Shown: positions 52,394 through 61,628, counted from the stretch's first letter. The stretch: DNA of 64,000 bases from Candidatus Gastranaerophilales bacterium (GCA_944324945.1 CALUYE010000003.1:124001-188000), one strand, 5' to 3'. Notes: generated by a model from the letters alone, not told the origin. A program made the numbers and translations.

Positions 52394-52759
52394 ATGTACG
52401 AAGTAAAAATAGAAACACATTTTTCATCCGCGCATCATTTGCTTAACTACAAAGGCAAATGCGAAAACATTCACGGACACAACTGGAAGGTTGAAGTTAT
52501 TGCAAAAGGTGAAAAACTTGATAAATCAAATATTTTAATTGATTTCAAACAGTTAAAATCAATCACAAACGAGCTTATGGAGTATTTGGATCATAAAGAT
52601 TTAAACGAATTAAAAGAATTCAAAAACGAAAGCCCGAGCAGTGAGTTTATAGCAAGATTTATATACACAAAACTAAAAGAAAAAAACAACCTTATATCAA
52701 GAGTTGATGTCTGGGAAACACCGACATCAAAAGCAAGCTATTACGAATCAGGAGATTAA
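52394..52759 (+). CDS. queD: 6-carboxytetrahydropterin synthase
   Basis: Second step of queuosine/7-deazaguanine synthesis, converting dihydroneopterin triphosphate to 6-carboxytetrahydropterin. 121 residues. Zinc ligands are His14, His27 and His29. Catalytic Cys23 sits in C-x3-HGH, the spacing of QueD as opposed to C-x5-HGH of true PTPS enzymes. DFKQLKSITNELMEYLDHKDLNE and the SSEFIARFIYTKL block complete the fold. The other queC/E/F genes are not in the window. uppP follows after six bases. Confidence 0.94.
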   Translation: MYEVKIETHFSSAHHLLNYKGKCENIHGHNWKVEVIAKGEKLDKSNILIDFKQLKSITNELMEYLDHKDLNELKEFKNESPSSEFIARFIYTKLKEKNNLISRVDVWETPTSKASYYESGD

Positions 52760-52765
52760 TTTTAA

Positions 52766-53608
52766 ATGGATACCATACAAGCCGTTATCACGGGGGCAGT
52801 TCAGGGGTTAAGTGAATTTTTGCCGATTTCAAGCTCGGCTCATATTGTATTTTCAAACGAATTATACTCTCTTATAACAAATATGCCGATTGAAAATTCA
52901 ACAAATCAGGAAGAAATATTTTTTAGCATAATGGTTCATCTTGCAACTTTATTTGCCGTTGTTATATATTTCTTTAAAGATTTAAAAACAATTTTTAAGG
53001 GCTTTTTTAACAGTCTAAAAGAAAAAAATTACAAAGATGATAACTTCAAAATCGTATCATACATTGCCCTATCAACAATAATAACGGGAATAATAGGTTT
53101 GGCTTTAAAAGAAAAAATTGAAGCGTTGATTGCGGATCCTAAATTAATATGTATTTTTCTTTTTATAACGGGTTTAATTCTGCTTGGAAGCGAAAAGTTA
53201 TACAAAGGGGATAAAAAAATAGATTTAAAAAAATCAATTATTGTTGCAATAGCTCAAGGTTTAGCCGTTGTCCCCGGGCTTTCAAGAAGCGGTTTAACGA
53301 TTTCAAGCGCGCTTTTTTGCGGGGTGAACAGAATTGAAGCTGCAAGATTTTCTTTTTTAATGAGTATACCTGTTATTATTCTTGCATCTTTAATCTACCC
53401 TTTAATCGAACTTGATTTTTCGCAAATTCTATCCTTCAACCTGAAAGCAATAATCTTAGGCTCCATAGTTTCATTCATTACAGGCTATATCTGTATAAAA
53501 TATTTTATGCAATTACTGGGCAAAATAAGTCTGAAAGGCTTTGGATACTATTGTCTTTTAGCTTCCGTGTTTGTATTTATACTATTTCAATTCGTTTATC
53601 ATCAGTAA
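52766..53608 (+). CDS. uppP: Undecaprenyl-diphosphatase
   Basis: Integral membrane phosphatase (BacA family) recycling the undecaprenyl carrier used for peptidoglycan and polysaccharide. 280 residues with about seven to eight hydrophobic helices. Signature regions are GAVQGLSEFLPISSSAH near the N-terminus and VPGLSRSGLTISSALF in the middle, both forming the active site. Six bases separate it from queD, so they are cotranscribed. Its last 32 bases overlap the convergent 5'-nucleotidase-like gene. Confidence 0.95.
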   Translation: MDTIQAVITGAVQGLSEFLPISSSAHIVFSNELYSLITNMPIENSTNQEEIFFSIMVHLATLFAVVIYFFKDLKTIFKGFFNSLKEKNYKDDNFKIVSYIALSTIITGIIGLALKEKIEALIADPKLICIFLFITGLILLGSEKLYKGDKKIDLKKSIIVAIAQGLAVVPGLSRSGLTISSALFCGVNRIEAARFSFLMSIPVIILASLIYPLIELDFSQILSFNLKAIILGSIVSFITGYICIKYFMQLLGKISLKGFGYYCLLASVFVFILFQFVYHQ

Positions 53609-55121
53609 CAACAAGATTATCTTTGTTTGTAAGTTTAGATAAATGTCTTGCTAAAGTTTCATCTTTATCAAAATCAAAATTTTCAACCGCAAATTTAGGA
53701 GCCAATAAAGGATATTCTCCTCCTTGTTCTTTTGCGACAAAATCATCATAGCAGGCGCTGTATTTAACATCTTGCGAAGGATTGTTTATATCAATCGGGG
53801 AATAGTTTCCGTTTTTATCAAGTATACTCATTTCAAGAAGATTACCTTGTTTATCAATTTTATATTTAGCGCCGCTTACATGTAATAACCCGGGGACTCC
53901 TTCTTTATCGGACATTGTTTCTTTTGCTGCCTGTTTTATTGCATCAACAAGCTGTTTTTGAGTTATTGTTGTTTTAAGAAGTTTGTTTTTCATCGGAGAT
54001 GATTCTTCGATATCTCTTCTTGTTAATTTACCTTCCTGGGGAACTTTTCTTGTATTTGCAGCGTTAACTATTGCAATATCCGTTTTAAGTTCACTTCTCA
54101 TTGAATCAGCAACTAAATCAGTCCAAGCACAGGGTTCGTTTCTTCTGTTTTTGGGCATGGGATCAATTTTATCAATTTGAGCAACCACAGGGCTTTCACC
54201 TAAAGATTTATCTTTGATATATTCAACAGTCGGGCTTTTTTTAGTGTTTATATTTTCAAACAGCTTATTTCCGACTTTTTTAATTATCCCGTTTGAATCA
54301 AATTCAGCTTCCAAAATGCCGTAATATTTGCCGTTTTCTCCTGCCTGAGTAATAATAACTGGTTCATTTGATTTTGACATAACCATATTTTCGTTATTAA
54401 CAGCCCCATCCACAACACTGTGCGAATGTCCGCCAATAATAACATCAACGCCATCAAGCGCTTTTGCAAACTTTTTATCCGTTTCATAGCCGCTATGAGA
54501 CATTAGAATAATTTTATTTACACCCTGTTTTTTAAGTTCATCGATTTCTTCCTGTAAATTTTCAACAGTATCATCAAAATCGTCTATTTCAAGACCCTTT
54601 TTTGAATCCTCTTTTGTTCTCAGTGCAAAATCTAAAGGCATTGTGCCTATAAAACCGTATTTTTGACCGTTTTGTTCTTTTATGATTGATTTTTTAACAA
54701 CGTTATTTAAGGGGTGATTATCCTCAAAATCAACATTTGTTGCAACAAATTGCATCTTTTTATCTTTAATTTCTTCATAAAAACCGTCAGGCGTTGCATC
54801 CATTTCATGGTTTCCGATAGCCGAAACATCAACACCCATCATATTTTGCATTAAATCATAAATAAAGCCGTTTTTGTCATTATTACCGCCTGAGACATTA
54901 TCTCCTGCAGACAATACAAAGCTTACCGTATCTTTATTTAATTGATTTTTTTGCTTAAAAGCCTTGGCGCTTTCCAATAATCCCGCCATTTGATCCGAGT
55001 TTCCATGGGTATCGTTGTAATAATATATACTCAATTTATCGGCAGGTCTAGTTGATAAAACCGCGTTGTTTTTAAAAGTCAGGTCTTTAAATTGTGATAA
55101 AGATAAGAAATTGCTTAACAT
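53577..55121 (-). CDS. 5'-nucleotidase/UshA-like metallophosphoesterase without signal peptide
   Basis: 514 residues. The calcineurin-like domain has all metal motifs: YYNDTHG (36-40), SAGDN (Asp74), GNHE (103-106) and GGHSH (near 212). The C-terminal 5'-nucleotidase domain (about 320-510) includes the NAANTRK block and DIEESSPMKNKL. Relatives are exported and hydrolyse nucleotides or UDP-sugars. Here no signal peptide is seen. The first 30 residues are a short leader with DLTFKNNA (13-20) resembling motifs on GH13, GH77 and the RelA/SpoT-like protein. It closes the pan gene cluster and overlaps uppP by 32 bases. Confidence 0.87.
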   Translation of the reverse strand: MLSNFLSLSQFKDLTFKNNAVLSTRPADKLSIYYYNDTHGNSDQMAGLLESAKAFKQKNQLNKDTVSFVLSAGDNVSGGNNDKNGFIYDLMQNMMGVDVSAIGNHEMDATPDGFYEEIKDKKMQFVATNVDFEDNHPLNNVVKKSIIKEQNGQKYGFIGTMPLDFALRTKEDSKKGLEIDDFDDTVENLQEEIDELKKQGVNKIILMSHSGYETDKKFAKALDGVDVIIGGHSHSVVDGAVNNENMVMSKSNEPVIITQAGENGKYYGILEAEFDSNGIIKKVGNKLFENINTKKSPTVEYIKDKSLGESPVVAQIDKIDPMPKNRRNEPCAWTDLVADSMRSELKTDIAIVNAANTRKVPQEGKLTRRDIEESSPMKNKLLKTTITQKQLVDAIKQAAKETMSDKEGVPGLLHVSGAKYKIDKQGNLLEMSILDKNGNYSPIDINNPSQDVKYSACYDDFVAKEQGGEYPLLAPKFAVENFDFDKDETLARHLSKLTNKDNLVVTDDKRIEIV

Positions 55122-55168
55122 ACCCTAATAAAACCAATCAATAGAAAAAATTGCCATAATTTTAACAA

Positions 55169-56011
55169 CTATTTACATAACTCCATATTATCAATCAATC
55201 TTGTTTTAGTTTCAGGCGTTCTTGCAGCAATCAACATTAAAGTATTATCATTTATTTCATCCTGCAATTTAAAAGTTGTTTTATCCACAAATTCAATATA
55301 TTCAATATCTAATTTTTCCATTAATTTCAGCGAATTGTCTATAATTGCCCTTTTTGTAGCAGTTTTTGTTTTGTATAAATTACATGCTTCAAATAAAGAT
55401 TTTGAAATATTTAAAGCAATTTTTCTCTCATCAAATGTTAAATATTTATTCCTGCTTGAAAGCGCAAGGTTATCTTCGCACCTTACAATTTCACAAGGTA
55501 CTATTTCAATATCGAAATTTAAATCTTTAACCATTTTTTTAATTATAAAAAGCTGCTGGGCGTCTTTTTTACCAAAATAGGCTCTGTTTGCTTTTGTTAA
55601 GTTAAATAATTTAGCAACAACACTGCAAACACCGTCAAAATGCCCGACTCGCGACTTTCCGCACAAAATATTTACAATAGAATAAGGAGGACAAATAAGA
55701 GTTAAATCATCCTTATTATCATCATACATTTCAGAAACCTTGGGAGCAAAAACGATTTTAACCCCGTTATCAGAGCATAATTTATAATCATCTTCCGGGG
55801 TGCGCGGATATTTATCTAAATCTTCATTTATGCCGAACTGAATAGGATTTACAAAAACAGAAACTATGGCGTTATCGTTTTCTTTAACGCAACGTTTTAT
55901 TAAAGACTCATGTCCTTTATGCAGTGCGCCCATGGTAGGGACAAGCCCTGTCGAACCTTTTAAGTTTTTTATTTCTTCTTTTAATTCTTTTATATTATTT
56001 ATGATTTTCAA
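55169..56011 (-). CDS. panC: Pantothenate synthetase
   Basis: Joins pantoate and beta-alanine with ATP to give pantothenate for CoA synthesis. The start is placed at TTG 56011: GGAGG (56021-56025) lies nine bases upstream, and the resulting N-terminus (IINNIKELKEEI) fits the family. The longer ATG-initiated frame would add 31 residues of unrelated sequence inside panB. That gives 280 residues. PTMGALHKGHESLI holds the HxGH motif. SRVGHFDGVCSVVAKLFN and the YFGKKDAQQ block complete the active site. It overlaps the panB end by 17 bases. Confidence 0.96.
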   Translation of the reverse strand: MKIINNIKELKEEIKNLKGSTGLVPTMGALHKGHESLIKRCVKENDNAIVSVFVNPIQFGINEDLDKYPRTPEDDYKLCSDNGVKIVFAPKVSEMYDDNKDDLTLICPPYSIVNILCGKSRVGHFDGVCSVVAKLFNLTKANRAYFGKKDAQQLFIIKKMVKDLNFDIEIVPCEIVRCEDNLALSSRNKYLTFDERKIALNISKSLFEACNLYKTKTATKRAIIDNSLKLMEKLDIEYIEFVDKTTFKLQDEINDNTLMLIAARTPETKTRLIDNMELCK

Positions 56012-56831
56012 GCTCGCACACCTCCTTATATTCAAGCTCGAATGATTCTGAAACATTTGGAAATGAAGCGTTTTCAACATCCACGCAATATTGTTTTGCG
56101 GCATTTAAAATAATATCTTTTAAGCTTACATACTGGCGCGCAAATTTTGGTTTAAACCTGTCATATTTACCGAGTATATCGTCAGATACAAGTATCTGTC
56201 CGTCGCAATCAACTCCTGCACCTATTCCTATTGTCGGGATATTTATTCTCTGCGTTATATATTGCGCTGATTTATCGGGCATCAATTCAAGAACAATTGC
56301 AAAACAGCCTGCTTCTTCAAGGCGTTTTGCCTGATTTAAAATTTCAACGGTTCTTGAAGCGTCTTTTCCTTGAATTCTATGCCCCCCGAGACTGTTAATA
56401 CTCAAAGGCGTAAAACCTAAATGCCCCATAACGGGAATCCCTATTTGAGATAAATGTTTTATGGAATCTATGATAAAATCGCTGCTTCCTTCCATTTTAA
56501 CGGCGTTTGCACCCGCTTTTATTAATTTGCAGGCATTTTTTGCCGTATTTTTAATATCCTCCTGAAAGCTCATAAAAGGCATATCGGCAACAAGAAGCGC
56601 ATTTTTAACCCCCCTTGAAACAGCACGGGTGAAAATAAGCATCTCATCCATTGAAATATCCGTTGTATTTTCAAGCCCCAAAACAACCTGAGATAAAGAA
56701 TCACCGACAAGGATTATATCAACTCCCGCTTCATCTATATATTTTGCGGTTGAATAGTCGTATGCGGTAAGGGCTGTGATTTTTTTGTGTTGAAGTTTGA
56801 AATTTTGAATTTTTTGAATACTATTTCTCAT
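55995..56831 (-). CDS. panB: Ketopantoate hydroxymethyltransferase
   Basis: Adds a hydroxymethyl group from methylene-tetrahydrofolate to 2-oxoisovalerate to form ketopantoate, the first committed step to CoA. 278 residues. ALTAYDYSTAKYIDEAG, ILVGDSLSQVVLG, VKMEGS, VMGHLGFTP and GIGAGVDCDGQILV match the family blocks. It sits between yvcK (11-base overlap) and panC (17-base overlap), so the three are translationally coupled. panE and panD are not in the window. Confidence 0.96.
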   Translation of the reverse strand: MRNSIQKIQNFKLQHKKITALTAYDYSTAKYIDEAGVDIILVGDSLSQVVLGLENTTDISMDEMLIFTRAVSRGVKNALLVADMPFMSFQEDIKNTAKNACKLIKAGANAVKMEGSSDFIIDSIKHLSQIGIPVMGHLGFTPLSINSLGGHRIQGKDASRTVEILNQAKRLEEAGCFAIVLELMPDKSAQYITQRINIPTIGIGAGVDCDGQILVSDDILGKYDRFKPKFARQYVSLKDIILNAAKQYCVDVENASFPNVSESFELEYKEVCELENHK

Positions 56832-58182
56832 TTTTATTTTTGCCGTTTTTCTTTGATGATTTTTTATACCAGTAATATATTGCCTTGGCTACTTTTGAGC
56901 AGTTGTGTCTTACATAGCCTTCTTTATTATTTTCCAATAAATTTCTCTCCACTACTTCAACTTTTAATCTTCTTAATTCCGTAATATCGATTTCAACCGG
57001 GAATGAACCTGCAAGTTCATATTTTTGAGCCAGATTTTGAGGCATGTAGTTATTTACAAGCACGGCATCAATAAAGTTTTTGGTAGAATTAACCGTATTT
57101 TCCCCTTTTACATGATCAAGTATTGTTTTAATATGGTCGGATACCGAGTAATTATCCGTTTCACCAACCTGAGTCATAGCGTTACATACGTATATTTTCT
57201 TAGCTTTTGACTGCCATAGAGCGCGCGTAATATCTTTAACAAGGAAGTTTGAAATAATTGAAGTATATAAGCTCCCGGGGCCCATAATTATTAAATCAGC
57301 TCCAAGTATTGCTTCAACGGTATCAGGAGTAGCCTTACAGTTTGCAGGTTCAGAACATAGCTGTATTATTCTTTTTCCTGCTTCGGGAATATTGCTTTCC
57401 CCTCTTACAATTGAATCGTCTTCCATTTTTGCATACAGCTTCATATCATCACATGTTGCAGGCAAAACCCTTCCTCTTATTGCAAGAACTTTGGAAGATT
57501 CCTTGATAGCGCTTACCATATCACCGCAAATTGCCGTCATTGCAGTAATAAACAGATTACCGAAACTGTGTCCTTCAAGCCCTTCGCCTGTTTTAAAACG
57601 ATATTGAAAAAGTTTTGTAACTATATCGTCATCATCCGCTAAAGCAGCAATGCAGTTTCTTATATCCCCGGGAGGCAAAACCCCCATTTGTTCTCTCAAT
57701 CTGCCTGATGAGCCGCCATCGTCTCCGACTGTTACAATCGCGGTTATATTATTTGTTATTTTTTTAATACCGCGAAGCAGCATGGATAACCCTGTACCGC
57801 CGCCGATTGCAACAATTTTAGGGCCATGGTTTAATTTCATTTTACGATAAAGAATTTCTCCCATGGAATCTTTTTTCTGCATCAAGGCAATGTCATGCCT
57901 GTCAAACATGGAAATATTTGTTTTTTTCCAGGCAAAAATAAACAAAAGCGCACCCAATACTATTAAACCAACCCCGACAAGCTCAGGAGAGGCTTTTTCA
58001 AATATTTTTTTTGAAATTTCAACGATATAATAAAGCGGTTCAAGCTTCAAAATAAATGTAAGGCCGATGGCGGCAAGAACAGAGCCTGTTATGCTGAGTG
58101 CAAACCAACGTTTAATTCTTATGCCCGGGATAAGCCATATTGCATCTTTTGGCATCTTAACTTTTTTATTAAACATCTTCAT
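56821..58182 (-). CDS. yvcK: YvcK/CofD-like protein with two membrane helices
   Basis: 453 residues. Two hydrophobic helices (about 26-45 and 67-85) precede the CofD-like domain, whose nucleotide-binding GGGTG is at 127-131, followed by VTVGDDGGSSGRLR, PPGDIRNCIAALAD and GHSFGNLFI. In Bacillus YvcK (GlmR) binds UDP-sugars and controls carbon flow into cell wall. The added membrane helices are also known in cyanobacterial forms. AGGAA precedes the ATG. pxpA lies 16 bases upstream and panB overlaps downstream. Confidence 0.93.
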   Translation of the reverse strand: MKMFNKKVKMPKDAIWLIPGIRIKRWFALSITGSVLAAIGLTFILKLEPLYYIVEISKKIFEKASPELVGVGLIVLGALLFIFAWKKTNISMFDRHDIALMQKKDSMGEILYRKMKLNHGPKIVAIGGGTGLSMLLRGIKKITNNITAIVTVGDDGGSSGRLREQMGVLPPGDIRNCIAALADDDDIVTKLFQYRFKTGEGLEGHSFGNLFITAMTAICGDMVSAIKESSKVLAIRGRVLPATCDDMKLYAKMEDDSIVRGESNIPEAGKRIIQLCSEPANCKATPDTVEAILGADLIIMGPGSLYTSIISNFLVKDITRALWQSKAKKIYVCNAMTQVGETDNYSVSDHIKTILDHVKGENTVNSTKNFIDAVLVNNYMPQNLAQKYELAGSFPVEIDITELRRLKVEVVERNLLENNKEGYVRHNCSKVAKAIYYWYKKSSKKNGKNKNEK

Positions 58183-58198
58183 TGCAATTCCTGCCTTC

Positions 58199-58837
58199 TT
58201 AGATTTGTTTTTGAACTCTGTTATAATTTATGGGTGTGGGTTTTAATTCATCATAAGCTCTTTTAATATCTTCAAGGGTCTTAAAATGAATTGTATCAGG
58301 TTTTAGCTCCGATTCATCAATTTCTTTTATTGAGCTTTGCGAATTAAATTCAATTTCATAAGCCGATTTTACACCAAAGCTTTGAATGAAATTTTTCATA
58401 TCGTTATTTTGAACTATTATATTAAGCCACGGAGAAACCTTTTTTACAGCTTCAGAAATTACACTTGCAGCATGTTCATCTGTATTTATTTTATCTTTTA
58501 GAGCACCATGGAATCTTACCTGTTCAATTTCTAAATCAAAAGTTTTAGCATAAACTATAAGGGCTGAAAGCTGATAAATTACAACAGCGCTCAATTCTTC
58601 ATCGGATAAATCCATATTTCTTTTGCCAAAACCTTGAATATCAGGGTATCCTATATGAGCACCCGGCGCTATATTATTGCTTGATGCAAATTTTAGCGCA
58701 CCGTGGATCGATAAAGGATCGCCCGCATGGAAGCCTGCTGCTATATTAATCGAGCTTGCATATTTTGCAATTTCAAGTTCCGAATCGTTTTTATAAATTC
58801 CATACCCCTGTGCTACATCGCAATTAAAATCGTACAA
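58199..58837 (-). CDS. pxpA: LamB/YcsF (PxpA)-family protein, shortened
   Basis: Family members form the 5-oxoprolinase A subunit. The start is TTG at 58837, six bases after GGAG (58844-58847), giving MYDFNCDVAQGYG in line with the family N-terminus; the TTG at 58849 overlaps that site. The protein is 212 residues against about 245-250 usually. NIAAGFHAGDP, GAHIGYPDIQGFGKR and VRFHGALKDK keep most active-site blocks, but the E of CDxGExxG is absent (CDVAQGYG) and the C-terminus is cut short. pxpB and pxpC are not adjacent. The activity may differ. Confidence 0.85.
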   Translation of the reverse strand: MYDFNCDVAQGYGIYKNDSELEIAKYASSINIAAGFHAGDPLSIHGALKFASSNNIAPGAHIGYPDIQGFGKRNMDLSDEELSAVVIYQLSALIVYAKTFDLEIEQVRFHGALKDKINTDEHAASVISEAVKKVSPWLNIIVQNNDMKNFIQSFGVKSAYEIEFNSQSSIKEIDESELKPDTIHFKTLEDIKRAYDELKPTPINYNRVQKQI

Positions 58838-58974
58838 ATCATTCTCCAATAATCAAAAAATCTAATATTTATAATTAATTTATAATTATAATAACACAGA
58901 AAAATTATACTATGCTTATTTTTTTCAAGCAATTTTATTTTTTTAGAAGTTTTATACATCCAAAAGGAAATAAA

Positions 58975-60876
58975 ATGAAAATTAATAACATTGCCTCTTA
59001 TAATTTTAAAAGAGCGCTGACCACACAAGAACTTCAATCCTATAAAAGACTCATAAACGACGCACAAAAACAATTAAACATACAAGATACAACGGCAATT
59101 GTTTTTGATTTTAATACCCCCCAAAAAAAAGGCGAAAACACAAGCATCGGAACGACTTTTTCAAATGAAGCGCAAAATTTTGCGCAATTTTTAAAAACCA
59201 TGTTTAATATAACATCAATCCAGCTTGAACCTCAGGGGAAAATTTCTCTTTTTAATACTTCCCCGTACTCAGGGACAAATTTTTCTTTCGGAGAACATAT
59301 AATTGATTTAAAAAAACTTGAAGATTCAGGCTTATTAAAAAAAGGTTATGTTAGAAATTTAGATAACAATTACCCTTTTGATAAAATTCAAAGAGAATAT
59401 AAAACAAATTACGAATATATCCTGCCAAAACAAAAAGAAGCGCTCAAAGAAGCTTATTACACTTTTAAAAAAGGAGATTTTTCAAAACTAAAAGAAGAAT
59501 TTGAAACCTTTAAAAAAGAAAATTATGCTACACTTGAAAGCGAGAGCCTGTTTGAAATTTTAGCCGAAAAATATCAAACGGAAAATTTTGATTTATGGGA
59601 AGAAACGGATAAAAATCTCTATAACCCTCAATTTGACCAAAACAAAAGAAGCCAAAGGATTGAACAGTTAAAAGAAGAAAATAAAGAAAGAATAGATTTT
59701 ATTAATTTTATCCAATTTATTGCTTCAAAACAGCAAAAAGAAGCAAGAAAAGAATTTTCAAACAAAGGAATAAAACTTTACGGGGATTGTTTAATAGGTT
59801 TTTCGCAAAGTGAAATCTGGGCGAATCCCGATTGCTTTTTAAAAGGTCAATATTACGGAGGCCCGGATCCAAACTGCCCTGATGGAATACAAACATGGGG
59901 GCTTGCTGCTCTTGATTATACAAAAATAGGAGATTTTGATAAAGAAAACATATCAAGCCTTAATTGCACGGGCAAATTGCTATATAAAAAATACTCCGAA
60001 TTTTTCAAACGCTATGACGGGGTTAGAATGGATGCGGCATGGCAGTTTGTAGTTCCTTTTGTATATTATAAAAATAACGGCAAATATAGCCAAGTTGAGC
60101 TTCCGGAACTTAATTATAAAATTCTTGATATTGTAAAAAAGGCAGCAAAAGACACTCTTAAAGATAATTATAATCCCGATAACATCATGCTTGAACTTGT
60201 CGGAACTTCGGCAGATAAAAGCAGAGAAATGACAAAAAATATCTACCCTCATTTATACACAACAGCATACTCGCAATACGATGAAAGACCCGAAAAGTTC
60301 CTTCAAAAAGGCTATAGACAGGGTAAATTTTACACGGGCACAGGATGCCATGACAACGATTCTCTTGTTAATATGGCAAAAAATGAAGAACAAAGGAGAA
60401 TTCAAAAACAAGGTTTCAAAGAAGATTTCAAATTAGACCTGAATGATTTTGAATACAAAAACAATCAACAATATCAAAACCAAAACACGGAAGAAAAAGA
60501 GCGTGAAAATTTCAGAAATGCAAAATTAAGCGAAATTTTCACCTCTCAAAAACAATTTTTTACCCTTGTTGATATATTTGGCATGGAAGAAAGAATAAAT
60601 ATCTCCGGAAAACCCTCAAGCGACAACTGGAGCGTTAGAATACCTTCAAACTATGAAGAATTCTACTTTTCGCAATGCGCAAAAGGCTATGGTTTAAACC
60701 TTCCAAAAGCACTGTCCGGAGCGTTTAAAATGAAAAAAATGAATAACGGATTTATATATTCAAAACTAAATGAACTTGCGGATATATTAAGACAAAAAGG
60801 CCCAAACACAACAAAAGAAGCCGATATGGCGTATAACAGAGGAGAACTTGGAAATTTATTTGAATACAGAGCATAA
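58975..60876 (+). CDS. malQ: GH77 4-alpha-glucanotransferase-like enzyme
   Basis: Transfers maltosyl/glucan units between alpha-1,4 chains. 633 residues from the ATG at 58975, chosen for its AAAGGA site over an upstream in-frame ATG. GH77 blocks: YGDCLIGFSQSEIWANPDCF, PDGIQTWGLAALDY, DGVRMDAAW (nucleophile Asp), MLELVG (acid/base Glu) and TGCHDND (stabiliser Asp). A helical insertion rich in Lys/Glu lies at about 150-270. The leader SYNFKRAL (8-15) replaces a signal peptide and resembles leaders on other enzymes here. It probably works with the GH13 enzyme on glycogen or imported maltodextrin. Confidence 0.88.
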   Translation: MKINNIASYNFKRALTTQELQSYKRLINDAQKQLNIQDTTAIVFDFNTPQKKGENTSIGTTFSNEAQNFAQFLKTMFNITSIQLEPQGKISLFNTSPYSGTNFSFGEHIIDLKKLEDSGLLKKGYVRNLDNNYPFDKIQREYKTNYEYILPKQKEALKEAYYTFKKGDFSKLKEEFETFKKENYATLESESLFEILAEKYQTENFDLWEETDKNLYNPQFDQNKRSQRIEQLKEENKERIDFINFIQFIASKQQKEARKEFSNKGIKLYGDCLIGFSQSEIWANPDCFLKGQYYGGPDPNCPDGIQTWGLAALDYTKIGDFDKENISSLNCTGKLLYKKYSEFFKRYDGVRMDAAWQFVVPFVYYKNNGKYSQVELPELNYKILDIVKKAAKDTLKDNYNPDNIMLELVGTSADKSREMTKNIYPHLYTTAYSQYDERPEKFLQKGYRQGKFYTGTGCHDNDSLVNMAKNEEQRRIQKQGFKEDFKLDLNDFEYKNNQQYQNQNTEEKERENFRNAKLSEIFTSQKQFFTLVDIFGMEERINISGKPSSDNWSVRIPSNYEEFYFSQCAKGYGLNLPKALSGAFKMKKMNNGFIYSKLNELADILRQKGPNTTKEADMAYNRGELGNLFEYRA

Positions 60877-60953
60877 CTTTTTTAAAACATTATTGTTTTC
60901 AAATATTGTAGTGTTACAATTAATATTGTAAATAAGGGATTTTGTTTAATACC

Positions 60954-61595
60954 ATGCTCGAAACTCAAAACAAAGAAATATCATTATATTTTCTTGATGA
61001 TAAGCCATATATTAATATGACAAACGCATGCACCAACGCATGTGTTTTTTGCTTGAGAAACCAAAAAGAAGATGTTCAAGGGGCCAAATTGTGGCTTGAA
61101 AAAGATAATATAACATCAAAAGACGTTATAGAGCAAATTAATAAAAACAAAGATAAAATTGCAAAAAATAACGAAATAGTTTTTTGCGGCTATGGTGAAC
61201 CTTTAATTAAAATCAGGGAAGTTGTTGAAGTTTCAAAATATATCAAAGAAAATTTTCCCGATATTAAAATAAGAATTAATACAAACGGGCATGCAAACGC
61301 AATTCATAAAAAAAATGTTGTAGAAATGTTATCACCATACATTGATACAATTTCAGTCAGTTTAAATGCTCAAAATGAAGAAATGTATAATAAAATCTCA
61401 CAGCCTAAAATAGAAAACGCCTACGAAGAAGTAAAACGCTTTATAAGAGCCTGTGTTGAAGCAAAAATTAAAACAATTGCTTCTGTGGTAGATAAAGTAC
61501 CTGATTATCAAATTGATATAAAAAGATGCGAAGTAATTGCAAAATCACTTGGCGCAGATTTCAGAGCAAGAGATTTCATAAAAAACGGATATTAA
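60954..61595 (+). CDS. Radical SAM protein (TatD-linked type)
   Basis: 213 residues from the ATG at 60954; a TTG twelve bases upstream is an alternative. The 4Fe-4S cysteines are C26-x3-C30-x2-C33 in ACTNACVFC, with GYGEPL as the SAM-binding second motif and RINTNGH and VSLNAQ as later strands. Size and the N-terminal layout resemble the small radical SAM proteins often found with TatD nuclease genes. No TatD is in the window. ADP-forming acetyl-CoA synthetase follows after 33 bases. Confidence 0.85.
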   Translation: MLETQNKEISLYFLDDKPYINMTNACTNACVFCLRNQKEDVQGAKLWLEKDNITSKDVIEQINKNKDKIAKNNEIVFCGYGEPLIKIREVVEVSKYIKENFPDIKIRINTNGHANAIHKKNVVEMLSPYIDTISVSLNAQNEEMYNKISQPKIENAYEEVKRFIRACVEAKIKTIASVVDKVPDYQIDIKRCEVIAKSLGADFRARDFIKNGY

Positions 61596-61628
61596 AACAA
61601 TTAAAAATAAAGAGGAAAGGACAATTTT

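Noticed and set aside
55169-56104. panC start at the upstream ATG (56104)
   Set aside because: It would add 31 residues unrelated to the family and lie within panB; TTG 56011 has GGAGG at nine bases.
58199-58849. pxpA start at TTG 58849
   Set aside because: The GGAG site directly overlaps its second codon; TTG 58837 is six bases downstream of that site.
58813-59073. Antisense ORF across the pxpA/malQ divergent region
   Set aside because: It overlaps both gene starts and promoters and shows no family pattern.
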